64,000 bases of DNA. Source: Marisa cornuarietis. Lineage: Eukaryota > Mollusca > Gastropoda > Architaenioglossa > Ampullariidae. Shown piece after piece: positions 11,595 through 21,441 of the stretch (positions within the stretch are counted from its first letter, which is position 1; every line of letters starts with the position of its first letter). The position numbers were made by a program, and so were the translations under genes. The notes beneath the pieces were generated by a model that was given only the letters and a program-made list of their open reading frames with translations, was not told the DNA's origin and did no database searches. The stretch lies in NCBI GenBank assembly GCA_004794655.1, contig SMMW01000025.1, positions 5,801,001 through 5,865,000 of the forward strand, given 5' to 3'.

Positions 11595-11698
11595 AAAGGT
11601 CGTGGAGAAGAGGACAGTTACAGATAGACACATGCAGATTAAATAAATGAAGCAAAATGTCCTGCGATGAACAGCCACGATTCTTTATACACACAGAA
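11595..11698 (+). repeat. Right member of the roughly 105-bp direct repeat
   Basis: This is the same-orientation partner of 11052-11158: AGGTCGTGGAGAAGAGGACA at the left and CACGATTCTTTATACACACA at the right. It is slightly shorter because of small deletions in the middle. Confidence 0.6.
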
Positions 11699-12105
11699 AG
11701 ACAGGAGGCAAGAGTGACCCGGATGTCTCCCATAAAAGTTTTCGTGGCTCCTTGACCTTCAGCCCATCATTGTATATAAGGATGTGATGTCAAAGTATGA
11801 CTACATCTATGTCTGGGAATGATTGTCGGTCCATCCCTCAATTCTGTCCGGTCTCTGCCTCTTCAGTCCTCAGCAACAGCCAGTGGTTTTCTGCTCACGA
11901 CTTGTCCATACATCAAAGAGCATACATTATTAAACACTCAGTAAAACTTCCGTCAGCATACGTGTAGGGAAGCGAAACAAAGTTTTCGGAGAGAAGGTAG
12001 AGCGGGTTGGCTTCTGTCTGGGCTCACCAACCCACTTGAGATGATTGAAGCTAACCGTCGGTGGTTACCTACAGAGATTTCTCAAAATCGTCGGTGGCCA
12101 GCTGT

Positions 12106-12244
12106 GGGGCCTGTTGGTCTGGTGACAAGCTCGGGGACCTGTTGGTCTGGTGACAAGCTCGGGGGCCTGTTGGTCTGGTGACAAGCTCGGGGACCTGTTG
12201 GTCTGGTGACAAGCTCGGGGGCCTGTTGGTCTGGTGACAAGCTC
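12106..12244. repeat. 28-bp tandem array, five copies
   Basis: Five near-identical units contain CCTGTTGGTCTGGTGACAAG followed by a CTCGGGG spacer. Consecutive units alternate between a GGGGACC and a GGGGGCC junction, so a 56-bp higher-order period is visible. The first unit is one base shorter. Minus-strand ORFs across it are repeat artefacts. Very low divergence suggests recent expansion. Confidence 0.92.
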
Positions 12245-12640
12245 TGTAGTGGTTGAAAGTAATACGAGGAAGCGTTAAAACAGCGGTAAGGGGACTGCAA
12301 GTGTTTCCATATTCGAGTCGTTGCTCCCGAAAACAGCCTTTGGCGCCACATCAAAAAGAAACGAACCTACTAAATTCTTACCAATTAAATCCTATCAGAT
12401 CTGGTTCTTTCTTAACAGTTCAATCCTATCAGACTTCGTCGTCGCACAGCTCGCCGTTTCCTCTGTCGGTAGAAGCCGCGACTGATGAGCGCCGCCACGG
12501 TAACCACTGGGCGTGCCGTGCGCTCCTCTCAAGCGCCGACAGGGGGGAGGGGCGGCGTCCGGTCTCTGAGTGGGGGAGGGGGGAGAGATGTTGTTAAGGG
12601 GGACGAGGTATAAATAACAGGAGGGCGAGGGCCACCACTG

Positions 12641-12866
12641 GCCCCCGGTAGTGTAGTGGTTAAAACACTCGCTTGTCACCACTGCAGTGAGCGGCTCAGG
12701 GTTCAGATCTCGTCTCGGGACACTCTCTGTATGTGACACCTGTTCGCAGGGCTGGGCGGCGGGGGTTTTCTCCGGGTACTCCGGTTTCCTCCCCCCTCCC
12801 TTTCCCCCCATAGTGCGAAATCACCGCAAGGTGGAAGCACTTTCCAACTAAACAACAACAACAACA
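12641..12866 (+). mobile_element. tRNA-derived SINE with intact target-site duplication
   Basis: The head has a polymerase III A-box-like GTAGTGTAGTGGTTAAAACA (12648-12667) and a B-box-like GGTTCAGATCTC about 50 bp downstream. A body follows with the G-rich then pyrimidine-rich block GGGTTTTCTCCGGGTACTCC and a 3' region ending in an (AAC)n tail. The insertion is bounded by a perfect direct repeat GCCACCACTGG at 12631-12641 and 12867-12877, as expected for LINE-mediated insertion. The full head, tail and perfect duplication suggest a fairly young copy. The body resembles conserved central domains shared by several metazoan SINE superfamilies, but I cannot say which. Related fragments are at 52674 and 54738. 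Confidence 0.88.
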
Positions 12867-13045
12867 GCCACCACTGGTGAAGGGGTGCCTAGGGCTGTTG
12901 TGTAGAAAGTGAAGGAAAGAGCGCCCCCAGAACCCTAATGTTGTGTCGTAAATTAAGTCCCTTTCCTGTCGGCAGACTGTGATCGTCCACTAACTGCCGT
13001 CACAACGTACGTGAGAACGGTGAGGTTGAGAGAGTGGGAATAGTA

Positions 13046-13554
13046 TGGGGCGCCAAGAGGGGAATTTTCTCTACTTTCTCTCTCTAGCTCGAGAATGCAT
13101 TCAGCAACTACAGAATGAATTCTGTAACTTCTGTCTGCATTCTATAAGTAGAGAATGAGTTCTGTACGTACAGAATGCGCGCTGTAACTACAGAATGCAT
13201 TCTCTAGCTAGAGAGAGAAAAACTCGGTGAAACCAAATTATTTCATTTATATTATACTTAGAAGTTACTAGAAGTTTATGTATATAATTCCATTCTGTAG
13301 CTAGAGAAAGCTTTCTGTACGTACAGAGAAGATTTCTCTAGCTAGTAGACTAAGTAGAGGATGATGTGTGTACCGAACGAGGCTGGCTCATTTACATCTG
13401 GGACAAGAAGGTCAAAGATAAACCAATCAGAGCCCTCGAAACATGGCCTCACGTACAGAACTCATTCTCTATTTACAGAATACATTCTGTAGTTAAAGAA
13501 TGCATTCTCTAGCTAGAGAGAGAAAGTAGAGAAAATTCCCCTCTTGGCGCCCCA
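13046..13554. mobile_element. 509-bp palindromic-lattice MITE with TA target duplication
   Basis: The ends are long inverted repeats beginning TGGGGCGCCAAGAGGGGAAT, flanked by TA (13044-13045 and 13555-13556). The inverted similarity runs about 57 bp with one mismatch and then continues, more diverged, to about 110 bp. From 13089 to 13208 there are six consecutive 20-bp units, each a near-palindrome around AATGCATT joined by palindromic linkers such as TAGC/TA and TACG/TA; more units lie at 13284-13350 and 13453-13520. No coding capacity exists. A TA duplication is compatible with a Tc1/mariner-type mobiliser, but the terminal sequence is not one I recognise. Confidence 0.85.
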
Positions 13555-13968
13555 TAGAATAGGGAGTGTGGAACAGTATTTTTCCACAAAGACTAGAAAA
13601 TATGGCGACTGCTAACCGTGGAAGACGCTCTCTTGTCTGTGACAAACGATAAGTGAAAAGTATCAAGGCTGGTGGATTACTCATGGCAGGCTAGCGAACA
13701 AATCTACATCTTTCACTTCTGCTTGTCTGCTTTACTTAATGTACTCGCAAGACCTGAGTGCTATGGCAGTGCCTGGTGCAGCGTCAGCTTACACAGGACA
13801 CGCGTAAAGAGAATGGACTAAAGTTCGTGCATCACTCATCCAAGTGTGCGAACTGACGAGTTGCAGGGGGAGAGCATCTCTGGTGTGGAGCATGCTGTAT
13901 CCTTTCTTAGGCAGCTCACGTGTCTTTGGTCCTCCTCTCCCACCCGATTCTCATCAGTAATTCCAAAA

Positions 13969-13990
13969 CACACACACACACACACACACA
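13969..13990. repeat. (CA)n microsatellite
   Basis: A short pure CA tract of about 11 units lies in otherwise unique DNA. Confidence 0.9.
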
Positions 13991-14073
13991 AAACTATTTA
14001 CATGGATAGCGGGAACATCCTGGTACACCGTTTGTTGAGAGTAGCTGGCGGAAGCCAGGTGAACAATTGAGTT

Positions 14074-14224
14074 TGTCAGGGTCTGTATATCCGTGTGTGT
14101 CATGGTCTGTTTACCCTAGTATGTCAGGGTCTGTTTATCCGTGTATGTCAGGGTCTGTTTACCCTGGTATGTAAGTCCTATTTACCTCAGTGTGTAAGGG
14201 CCGGTTTATCCTAGTATATCAGGG
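14074..14224. repeat. 24-bp tandem array, six copies plus a partial
   Basis: Units read TGTCAGGGTCTGTTTA followed alternately by TCCGTGTA or CCCTAGTA, giving a higher-order 48-bp alternation. Later copies diverge (TGTAAGTCCTATTTACC). Although 24 is a multiple of three, no significant frame crosses the array. Confidence 0.85.
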
Positions 14225-15301
14225 CATTTAGTTCCCCAAAAGACCATTGATATACACATCAGTGTATTGAAGCTTTTAAAACTGTATCAGCCACTTCCAA
14301 GTGTTCCAAGTTTACAACATTCAGAATTTCTCAAAACGCTTCTAATCGACTTAAAAGCAGTTTCCTAAAAACACGTCCAAAGTTTTTTTCTACAAATCAG
14401 TTCTAAGGCTTAGACATGTGCAACTGCCTCCAACCTCAAGCGTAACCTCGGTCAAATAACTCTATCATCAGCTTGCGACAGAAGGAGTGTAGAGGCGGGA
14501 TCTCATTAGGCCTCTCCTATCACACGCCGTGTGGTTAAACAAGGTTTTTTTCCCCCCACATAGGAGTCTCGAAGGATGAGGGTGGGCTGTCTGATGTTGA
14601 GCATGAGAGACGGATGCCAGTCACCTGCAGGACTGATGACGCCTGACGGTGCAGTCATGCGAGTGACTGCCGGAGCGAGCGGAAGTCGAGGTGGGGGGTG
14701 CCTGCCGCCAGCAAACACACATCACTGTCACGTGACACTCGATGAACACCAACGTACCAGGCACTGATCGACGGGAAATGGTCTTTCGTCTACATGGTCT
14801 GTTGACGCCATGATATGTTGACAGCTTCGTCCTTTGATATCTGATGCTGGCCGCGTTTTACGACCGTTTTGATGTTAGTATAGCCAGAGGTGGGGAACCT
14901 TTTGTCCTCCAAGAGCCATTTCGATATTTATAACATTATTCGTATTCCATGCAAAATTGTATACTTAAAACTTAGCTTGCTCTGTTTGTCAAGCTGTAGG
15001 AGTCCACGAGATTTCCAAAGTATCTACAGAGACAGACATGCTGGCTTATGCACGAATAAACTAATACACTCTAACGAATTTTTACCAGCCAAAGCTTTTT
15101 CATTTGCTCATTTTTTAGAAATACCTGAAAACATATTGTTGGACATTTTTGTAAGCCTGAACTGCTCACTAAGGTACCCAGCAATGTCGACCATTTAATT
15201 GTATATGCCGACATGGGCTACGCGTATCAACAGCCGACATCAACCCGAAAGCGGTCCATCCTCAGCGTGGGGTTAAGGTCGCATTCATACATAATATAGA
15301 C

Positions 15302-16872
15302 CAGGGGTGGGCAAACTTTCTCGATGCGAGGGCCACATTGCTAAATCATGACTAGTCCGAGTGCCGCACCTTCAAATTGAATACAAAAACTACGTATAAC
15401 TGTCAAATTGTAAAAAAAGCATTTATTGAATAATGAGCACATGAAATATGTAGCACTGTAAGAATAAATATAAAACAAGAATGAACAATTAAGCACACAC
15501 AATTTAATGAGAAAACTGTTTTTGACTACAATTCTGCTGAACCATTCTTTTAAAATTTGGCTCAAAATATTCTGGTAGATACTCTCAAAACTGACTTGTT
15601 TATATTCATGCAGGAAGAACTTTGCTCAAATATTCAAAATAACCGGGCAGCAAATACTCTTAAACAAGGAAATGATTTGTTGGAGAGGCACTTATAAAAC
15701 TCAACCAGTGACAGGGAAGCAAACCTTTCCTTAAATGCATGATATGACTGAAGGTGTATCAGTTCAAGTTGTAATTCATCAGGTGCATCATCAACGTGAA
15801 CAAAAAAAAAAGAGGACGTGATAATGTGTTGAATTTTGATTCCGTCTCATTAAAAATCCACAAATCTTCTTTGGAACTCTTCATTCAAACTTTCCAACTG
15901 TGCTCTAAATTTTACATGCAGGTGAGCAAGTACTTTTGCCTCTGATAACAAATTAAAAAAAAATGAGCGAACTTCCCTTCAATTTTCTACCTTGAAAATA
16001 AAAATAACATTCTTTGAAACGATTGTATCTCTTTGTACATGTCATGAGCCAATAAATCTTTCCCCTGCAGTGTGACGTTTAACTGGTTAAACTTTTCAAA
16101 AACGTCAATTTTCAAAAATATAGCAAACATCAATTCACATTGCCACACATTACTTTTCACTTTGGAAACAAAGTCACACTCCATTCCCTTAATGTCCAGA
16201 AACATCAGGATTGCATTCCGCAAGTCCCACACTCATTTTAACACTTTCCCAAGGCTCAGCCATCTGATGTTGTTGTGGTAGAGTACGTCTCCATGCTCAG
16301 CCTCTGTATCCTCCAGTAGAGCTTTAAATTGTCTGTGATTCAGAGCTCTTGCTCGAATTGCATTGATTACACTTACTACAGGATCTATAATATGTTTCAT
16401 ATCAAGTGCTGCTTTGCATAAATGTTCCCGGTGAAGAATACAATGGAATGACCAGAGCCCTTGATTGTGATTGTCTTGTTTTATTCTGTTTTCAAAACGT
16501 TTGACCATTCCTACATTTTTTCCACGCTTGGCCCTTGCACCATCAGTAGTAATACTAGCCAAGATGTTCCATTCTTTATTAAAAACACGACCTTCATCCT
16601 CAATTTTATCCTTTTTACCAGGCATTTTCGCAGGGTTGTTGTGCACACGACTGTCCAAAACGGAAATGCCCTTGCACACGCGCATCCACAGCATGTGTAC
16701 TTTCAGGAAGTCTTGTCTCGGTTCAAGAAAAATCGTTGTATTTCTGAAAAGGTTAGCCTCGATTCAAACGTAACTTTTTTCGGTAATTTTTTTTTTTGGG
16801 GGGGGGGTGTTGACAAAGGGGTTCTGCGGGCCCCACAGAACCCCTTGGCAGCCCGCTATTTGCCCATCCCTG
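15302..16872 (-). mobile_element. hAT transposon with decayed transposase, inserted into hAT-N
   Basis: The element begins CAGGGGTGGGCAAACTTTCT and ends in ATTTGCCCATCCCTG, giving 14-bp inverted ends with one mismatch. It is flanked by ATATAGAC (15294-15301) and ATATAGGC (16873-16880), an 8-bp duplication with one mismatch, the length expected for hAT elements. Total length is about 1.57 kb, shorter than a complete hAT element of this type, because the 5' part of the transposase (where a BED-type zinc finger would lie) is missing. A run of G at 16799-16807 and a self-complementary GGGGTTCTG...CAGAACCCC region lie near the right end. Confidence 0.88.
15590..16694 (-). pseudogene. hAT transposase remnant (GTF2IRD2/ZBED5-like group)
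   Basis: Read on the minus strand from 16694, the frame has the hAT catalytic-core signature SITTDGARAKRGKNVGMVKR, then a conserved WSFHCILHREHLCKAALDM block with the family's Cys/His residues, then NNIRWLSLGKVL. A single TGA at 16233-16235 stands where this family usually has Arg, and the same frame continues at once to 15987 with NQLNVTLQGKDLLAHDMYKE. Further down, in shifted frames, DELQLELIHLQ and FASLSLVEFYK mark the C-terminal dimerisation region. hAT transposases cut and paste DNA flanked by short inverted repeats. The N-terminus is absent and there are stops and frameshifts, so no active enzyme is made. The assignment to the group that gave rise to vertebrate GTF2IRD2 and ZBED5 is from recalled family motifs. 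Confidence 0.85.
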
Positions 16873-16943
16873 ATATAGGCCATGGTCCCGTCATGTACTC
16901 ACATATGTCCTAGCTATCCCATACTGGACGTTCCCTACCCCTG

Positions 16944-19900
16944 GTGTAAATGGACTCCAGTCGATAGCAAAACTGTTCTTCGGCAAAAATTATTTTCAAA
17001 GGTTGCAAGACTGGAGAACATTAGGGAATCTCTTTATTCGTTAGTTTTACACTGGGGAGGCAATGAAGTCGTCAATCTAGGGACAGTGGTTAGGTCATGG
17101 CACATGTAAAGTTGTTTTTAATTACATAAATTAGACCACACAATGCTGAAAACACGTAGTACAGCAAAACACTAAGACTCACAGAAACCAGCATCACGTT
17201 CCACAGAACTCTTCACGAATGAACACATCGAACTTATAAATTATCATATGTACGCTAGCTGTACTTTGATTAATTGTGCCTTCTTTTCCTTTATTTGAGT
17301 GTACGCATGCCACTCAGACCAGTACAATAACATAATACATAGGCCCATTTTCCCCAAAACACTGTCTATGGGCGGTAAAGGGTACGTTGTCAATCTGTCC
17401 AAATTCCGTACAGCAAACGAAGATAACCGACAAACCCTCTATAGGATTTGTTTCATGAGTTTCGTCTCCTGCTCCCCCGGCTCCTCTTCTCTGTCTCCGC
17501 TCCAAAGCTCATCATAAAGCTACGTCACATCAATAAATTTGACTGATGATTATGAGCCTACAGTTAGAAGGGGTGGGTGGGGTATAGGCATCCGTTCTAC
17601 CTGCACATACTTCAGGTTTCGTTTTCAGGAGACACACAACAGATCCAAGGCCCCCTCTCCCCTTCCCCACTTCTGTGCACACGCGAGAGCCCACAGAAAT
17701 AACTGCCAACATCAAAGAAAGCGGCCGTTAAAAAGTGGTCTTAACTTTTCACGTGGTCTCCTTCCGTTTGTCTGCAGACTGGGGAACAGCATCGGGCCCG
17801 CTCCTGACGTTTAGATTGCAGTGTTTTACGGAGCGCTGGCGCCTTTGATGCCACGGCAGGTTAGTATACAGCACTAGCCTCGCAGGCAGGTGTGGGCGAC
17901 TGAAGAACACCAGCCCTGCACCCTGGCTACCCGTTGGCGGCGCACGAGAGCGAGGAGGCGGCAGGGGATGGGGGTATCTCGCCCGCCCGATGGGAGAAGG
18001 AGATCTGCTCTTTCTCTCCTCGTCATTCGTTTCCCGTTGATTACATAAGATTGATGTTCTTCCAAGACCTCAGCCAGCCGCCACGGCTCCGCCTTGTACC
18101 CCTTCATCTTGTTGGTGGACTGACTGTGGCTGAGTAAATTCGTAATTATGCAGACCTCATCTATTTTGTGGCTACAGTAGATTCGAAACAGGGCTAAGTC
18201 TTCTTTCTAACAGCTGTACCTGTAAAGCTGTTAACTCTGCCAAATGTGGTCGAACGTTGGACCAAGTCTGGCAACGTTTTTAAGGTCACGTGACACCAAT
18301 AGTTTAGAGGCGAATGTTAACGACATTTATCAACATGCTGAGAGGATGGGTTGCCAGTACAATTTCCAATACATTGGGACATTAAAGCACTTAGGAAATT
18401 TGAAACTTCGGCACTTTGCCTGGTTAAAAATGGCCTTCATAACCTGGATTAAATATTAGCCAGATCTACAGCCAGCGATTCATTTGGACGTAAAATACAT
18501 CTAGTGATCTAATCCATATTACAATAACCACTTTAGTCCATACAAGAAGGCAATACCTGAGTCCATATTAGAATGAATATGACATAAACGCAATGTTGAA
18601 GAATCTACGTTTGTACTACGTGAAAATGTTTAAAAAACGAAATGGAGACCAAATGTAGTAAGAATGGTTAACAGCACTAACGCAGTCTCTCTCAAAAGAT
18701 GATTTACCCCAAAAGCCGGTTCACCGTATCTTTTTCCTGTCATCTGTCTTGATCATCTAGTAGTGATTCTCAAGGAAAGCGTGCACTAAATCTTACTTCA
18801 AATAAGTGAACCCTCCAAATGACTTCGCAGTTTTCAATAGTCCATTTTCAAAAGTGAAGCACAGAATAACGAATCTCCCTTAACTAAAACCTACTCATAA
18901 TGAGCCTCTCTCAATTACAACCTAGATTAATTAGAACCTAGTTGTTATTTGCTTTATTACAACCCTTACCAGCAACCTGGTTTTTTTTTCTAGAAATCAA
19001 CTCTGTCTTTCTGTGCGTATGTGAATGACTTGTCCCTATGTGTGTGTGTGTGTGTGGAGGGTGGCGCATGCGCATGCATAATATGTATAAAGGTGTAAAA
19101 GAGTGAAAACGATTCCTACATTGTGCCTGGTACACTGAAATAGGTCATAACATTGGGATACCTATTTCAGCGAAGCTTTTTCACCTTTTATCTTCTTCCT
19201 GAGCAGGTTATCAGTTCTGGGTGCCAGGCCACTTCTGCGATTCAATGTGTTGCACTGTGCTAAAAAAAATAAAAATAAAATAACTGGCCCGTACTTATTT
19301 CGTAAACCAGATTAGTGTATGTCCATGGAACGCAACACTTGGTGATTAAATATGAGGTTACCCATTCCTATTTCCTTGTTTCTCTCTCTCTCTTGCACAC
19401 ACACACACACACACACGTACAGACCTGACAAACTAGATAGAGGAAAGAGGGTGGGGGAAGAGGAGGATGGACTTGGTCGCTCGCTCCTCACTTAAACGAG
19501 GCGGTGACGTGCGGACCACCCAGGCGCGGGATGAAGCAAGCGAGGATGGGAGGAACAGCACTGTGCCATCAAGCTGGCAGAGAGGGACGGCACAAGACTC
19601 GTTTTACACCAGATGAAAGATGGCGACGCTTTTATTGTGTAAACTGCAGAGCGGCAACTCGTTTGCGTTTGGTTCCGGGTGCCAACGGGACGACCCCTGT
19701 TGCACAGACTTACCGTTTGAAGAGCGCTTTACCGCTGAGGACGCAGCACCTCCCCGCCCAGCCCCTTTGCTGTCTGCTCACCTTCCTTTGACGATGACGG
19801 GCGCCCGCGCGCAGGGCGGGACAAGCTTCGTCACTTCCTCTAGATACCATCGCCAGGGGAGGTAACTAAGCACGTTCTGTCAATCATCGAGAGAAAACGG

Positions 19901-20105
19901 ATAGGTGATGCGGCTGCAGACTGTCCGGGGTCTTCAATCTTCGCTGTCGTGACCAGCCTGCCTTGCACGCGCTGTCCGCGAGGAGGGACTTGGGAGCTCA
20001 GCACCATGTCGACGTCACATTCCAAAGGCGCGAGTAGATTTCGTTATAAAAATGTTTGCGACCAAACGGCTCCAGCAGCGTGATGGTGGCGGTCACAACG
20101 CTCCG
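16944..20105. other. Unique DNA; no gene recognised
   Basis: There are only short unstructured frames. A GTGT tract lies at 19038-19055 and a (CA)n tract at 19391-19416. The 17.5-18.1 kb and 19.5-20.05 kb parts are GC-richer and carry overlapping frames on both strands without motifs. No terminal repeats or tandem arrays were noticed. Confidence 0.45.
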
Positions 20106-20257
20106 TTAAGGCCTATTCTCACGCTGCAATGTTTTCATGGTTTGCACGTGCAAGATTGTGCCTGCTAGGCACCGTTCTACTCTCACGTAGCAAGTTCACT
20201 CGCTAGTGTCCTGCTAGGTGACGTCATCCGCGCAGAGCATTGTGGGTAGTTGACAAA

Positions 20258-20520
20258 ATGGCAGACAATCAGATACTTTCGGAAGCTACTGCTGCTACGT
20301 TAATAACATTGTCTGATGAAGTAAGGAGAGAGAAAAAAAGAAAAAAAAGATGTGGGTGAGGGGTGGGTAGCGCGAAGGAGTCGCTTAGATGCCTTATTTT
20401 TATGTCCTCTAAAAGAAATATCTTCGGAAGACTCAGAGAGAATGCAGACGCTTTTTGCGAATTGCGAATGTCGTCTGCAACGTTTGAAGAACTTTTATAT
20501 CTGATCGAGGCTGTCGAGAG
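20258..20520 (+). pseudogene. Harbinger transposase N-terminal fragment, first copy
   Basis: From the ATG at 20258 the peptide starts MADNQILSEATAATLITLSD, then enters a Lys/Arg-rich stretch and meets a stop. In a shifted frame it continues as KRNIFGRLRENADAFCELRM and SSATFEELLYLIEAVE. The pattern (basic run, a Trp-Val-Arg word, an FGRL..NADAF block, then RMS..TFEELL) matches the start of PIF/Harbinger transposases ahead of their DDE domain. One frameshift separates the halves, and the coding region ends before any catalytic residue. Confidence 0.72.
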
Positions 20521-20982
20521 CACGAGCAATTTCAATTCAGGCATACTTGGCCTTATCTCGGTTGAGATACTCTGGACTGGCAGTGTCGAACAGACACAGG
20601 TAGTTTTCCCACATACAAATCATACTCGTACACCTTTCCTCTGACCACACCGCCATTTCTTAATTTGGAGGTAAAGGGGAGGCAACTGTGTTCAAGCATT
20701 CCGATTGGCTACACCATGTAATGTAGGTCAGGCTCTGCAAGAAAATAGAATCGCGTCCTATCCGTGAAGACCTCGATACAAAGCCCCCACCCAGCCGTGT
20801 GCAAAACTCGGAAAGGTCCTACCAGGGCCTGCTAACCCTGCTAAGTGCGGAATATTTTTTCAGGGTTTGCACGTGCAAGATTTTGCCTGCTAGGTATCGT
20901 TCTACTCTCACGCAGCAAGGCCACTCGCTAGTGTCCTGCTAGGTGACGTCATCCGCGCAGCGTATTGTGGGTAGTCGACAAA

Positions 20983-21235
20983 ATGGCAGACAATCAGATA
21001 CTTTCGGAATATACTGCTGCTACGTTAATAACATTGTCTGATGAAGTAGGGAGACAGAAAAGAAGAAAAAGATGATGTGGGTGAGGGGTGGGTAGCACGA
21101 AGGAGTCGCTTAGATGCCTTATTTTCATGTCCTCGAAAAGAAATATCTTCGGAAGACTCGAAAAAAAATGTAGACGCTTTTTGCGAATGTCGTCTGCAAC
21201 GTTTGAAGAACTTTTATACCTGATCGAGGCTGCCC
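20983..21235 (+). pseudogene. Harbinger transposase N-terminal fragment, second copy
   Basis: This is the duplicate of 20258-20520 within the same element: MADNQILSEYTAATLITLSD, then a basic stretch and, out of frame, KRNIFGRL and MSSATFEELLYLIEAA. It has its own small indels (an A-run expansion after GRLEKK and a lost GCGAATT block), so the two copies have diverged since duplication. It is not functional. Confidence 0.72.
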
Positions 21236-21441
21236 AAAAGGGAGGTGACTGTGTTCAAGCATTCCGATTGGCTACAGCATGTAATGTAGGTCAGGCTCTG
21301 CAAGAAAATAGAATCGCGTCCTATCCGTGAAGACCTCGATGTAAAGCCCCCACCCAGCCGTGTGCAAAACTCGGAAAGGTCCTACCAGGGCCTGCTAACC
21401 CTGCTAAGTGCGGTATATTGCAGCGTGAGAATAGGCCTTTA

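Larger units (their letters stand above)
14885..16943 (+). mobile_element. hAT-N copy C, interrupted by a second hAT element
   Basis: The left end CAGAGGTGGGGAACC (14885) and right end GTTCCCTACCCCTG (to 16943) are the family termini. Typical left-half blocks (ATTTATAACATTATTCG, AAGCTTTTTCATTTGCTC) run to 15301. The transposase-bearing hAT element then intervenes at 15302-16872, and the right part resumes with TGTACTCACATATGTCCT. The host copy lacks the usual stretch between two GGACGTTCC words, consistent with a deletion by recombination between them. A target duplication for the outer element was not found. Confidence 0.78.
20109..21438 (+). mobile_element. PIF/Harbinger-like element with duplicated interior
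   Basis: The element is bounded by direct TTA at 20106-20108 and 21439-21441 and by perfect inverted ends of at least 22 bp starting AGGCCTATTCTCACGCTGCA. A TTA (TWA) duplication with such ends is the hallmark of PIF/Harbinger elements. Its interior consists of two direct copies of one block (20139-20850 and 20864-21413), both starting GGTTTGCACGTGCAAGATT and ending CTGCTAAGTGCGG. The second lacks about 160 bp. Each block contains a short Harbinger-type transposase N-terminus. No catalytic DDE region is present, so the element is non-autonomous. Confidence 0.87.

Noticed and set aside
12395..12811. 138-codon minus-strand ORF
   Set aside because: It reads through the SINE in antisense, which is well supported by its target duplication.
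13597..13647. ATGGCGACTGC start encoding a short Arg-rich peptide
   Set aside because: Only 16 codons to a stop, and no convincing donor or promoter motif nearby.
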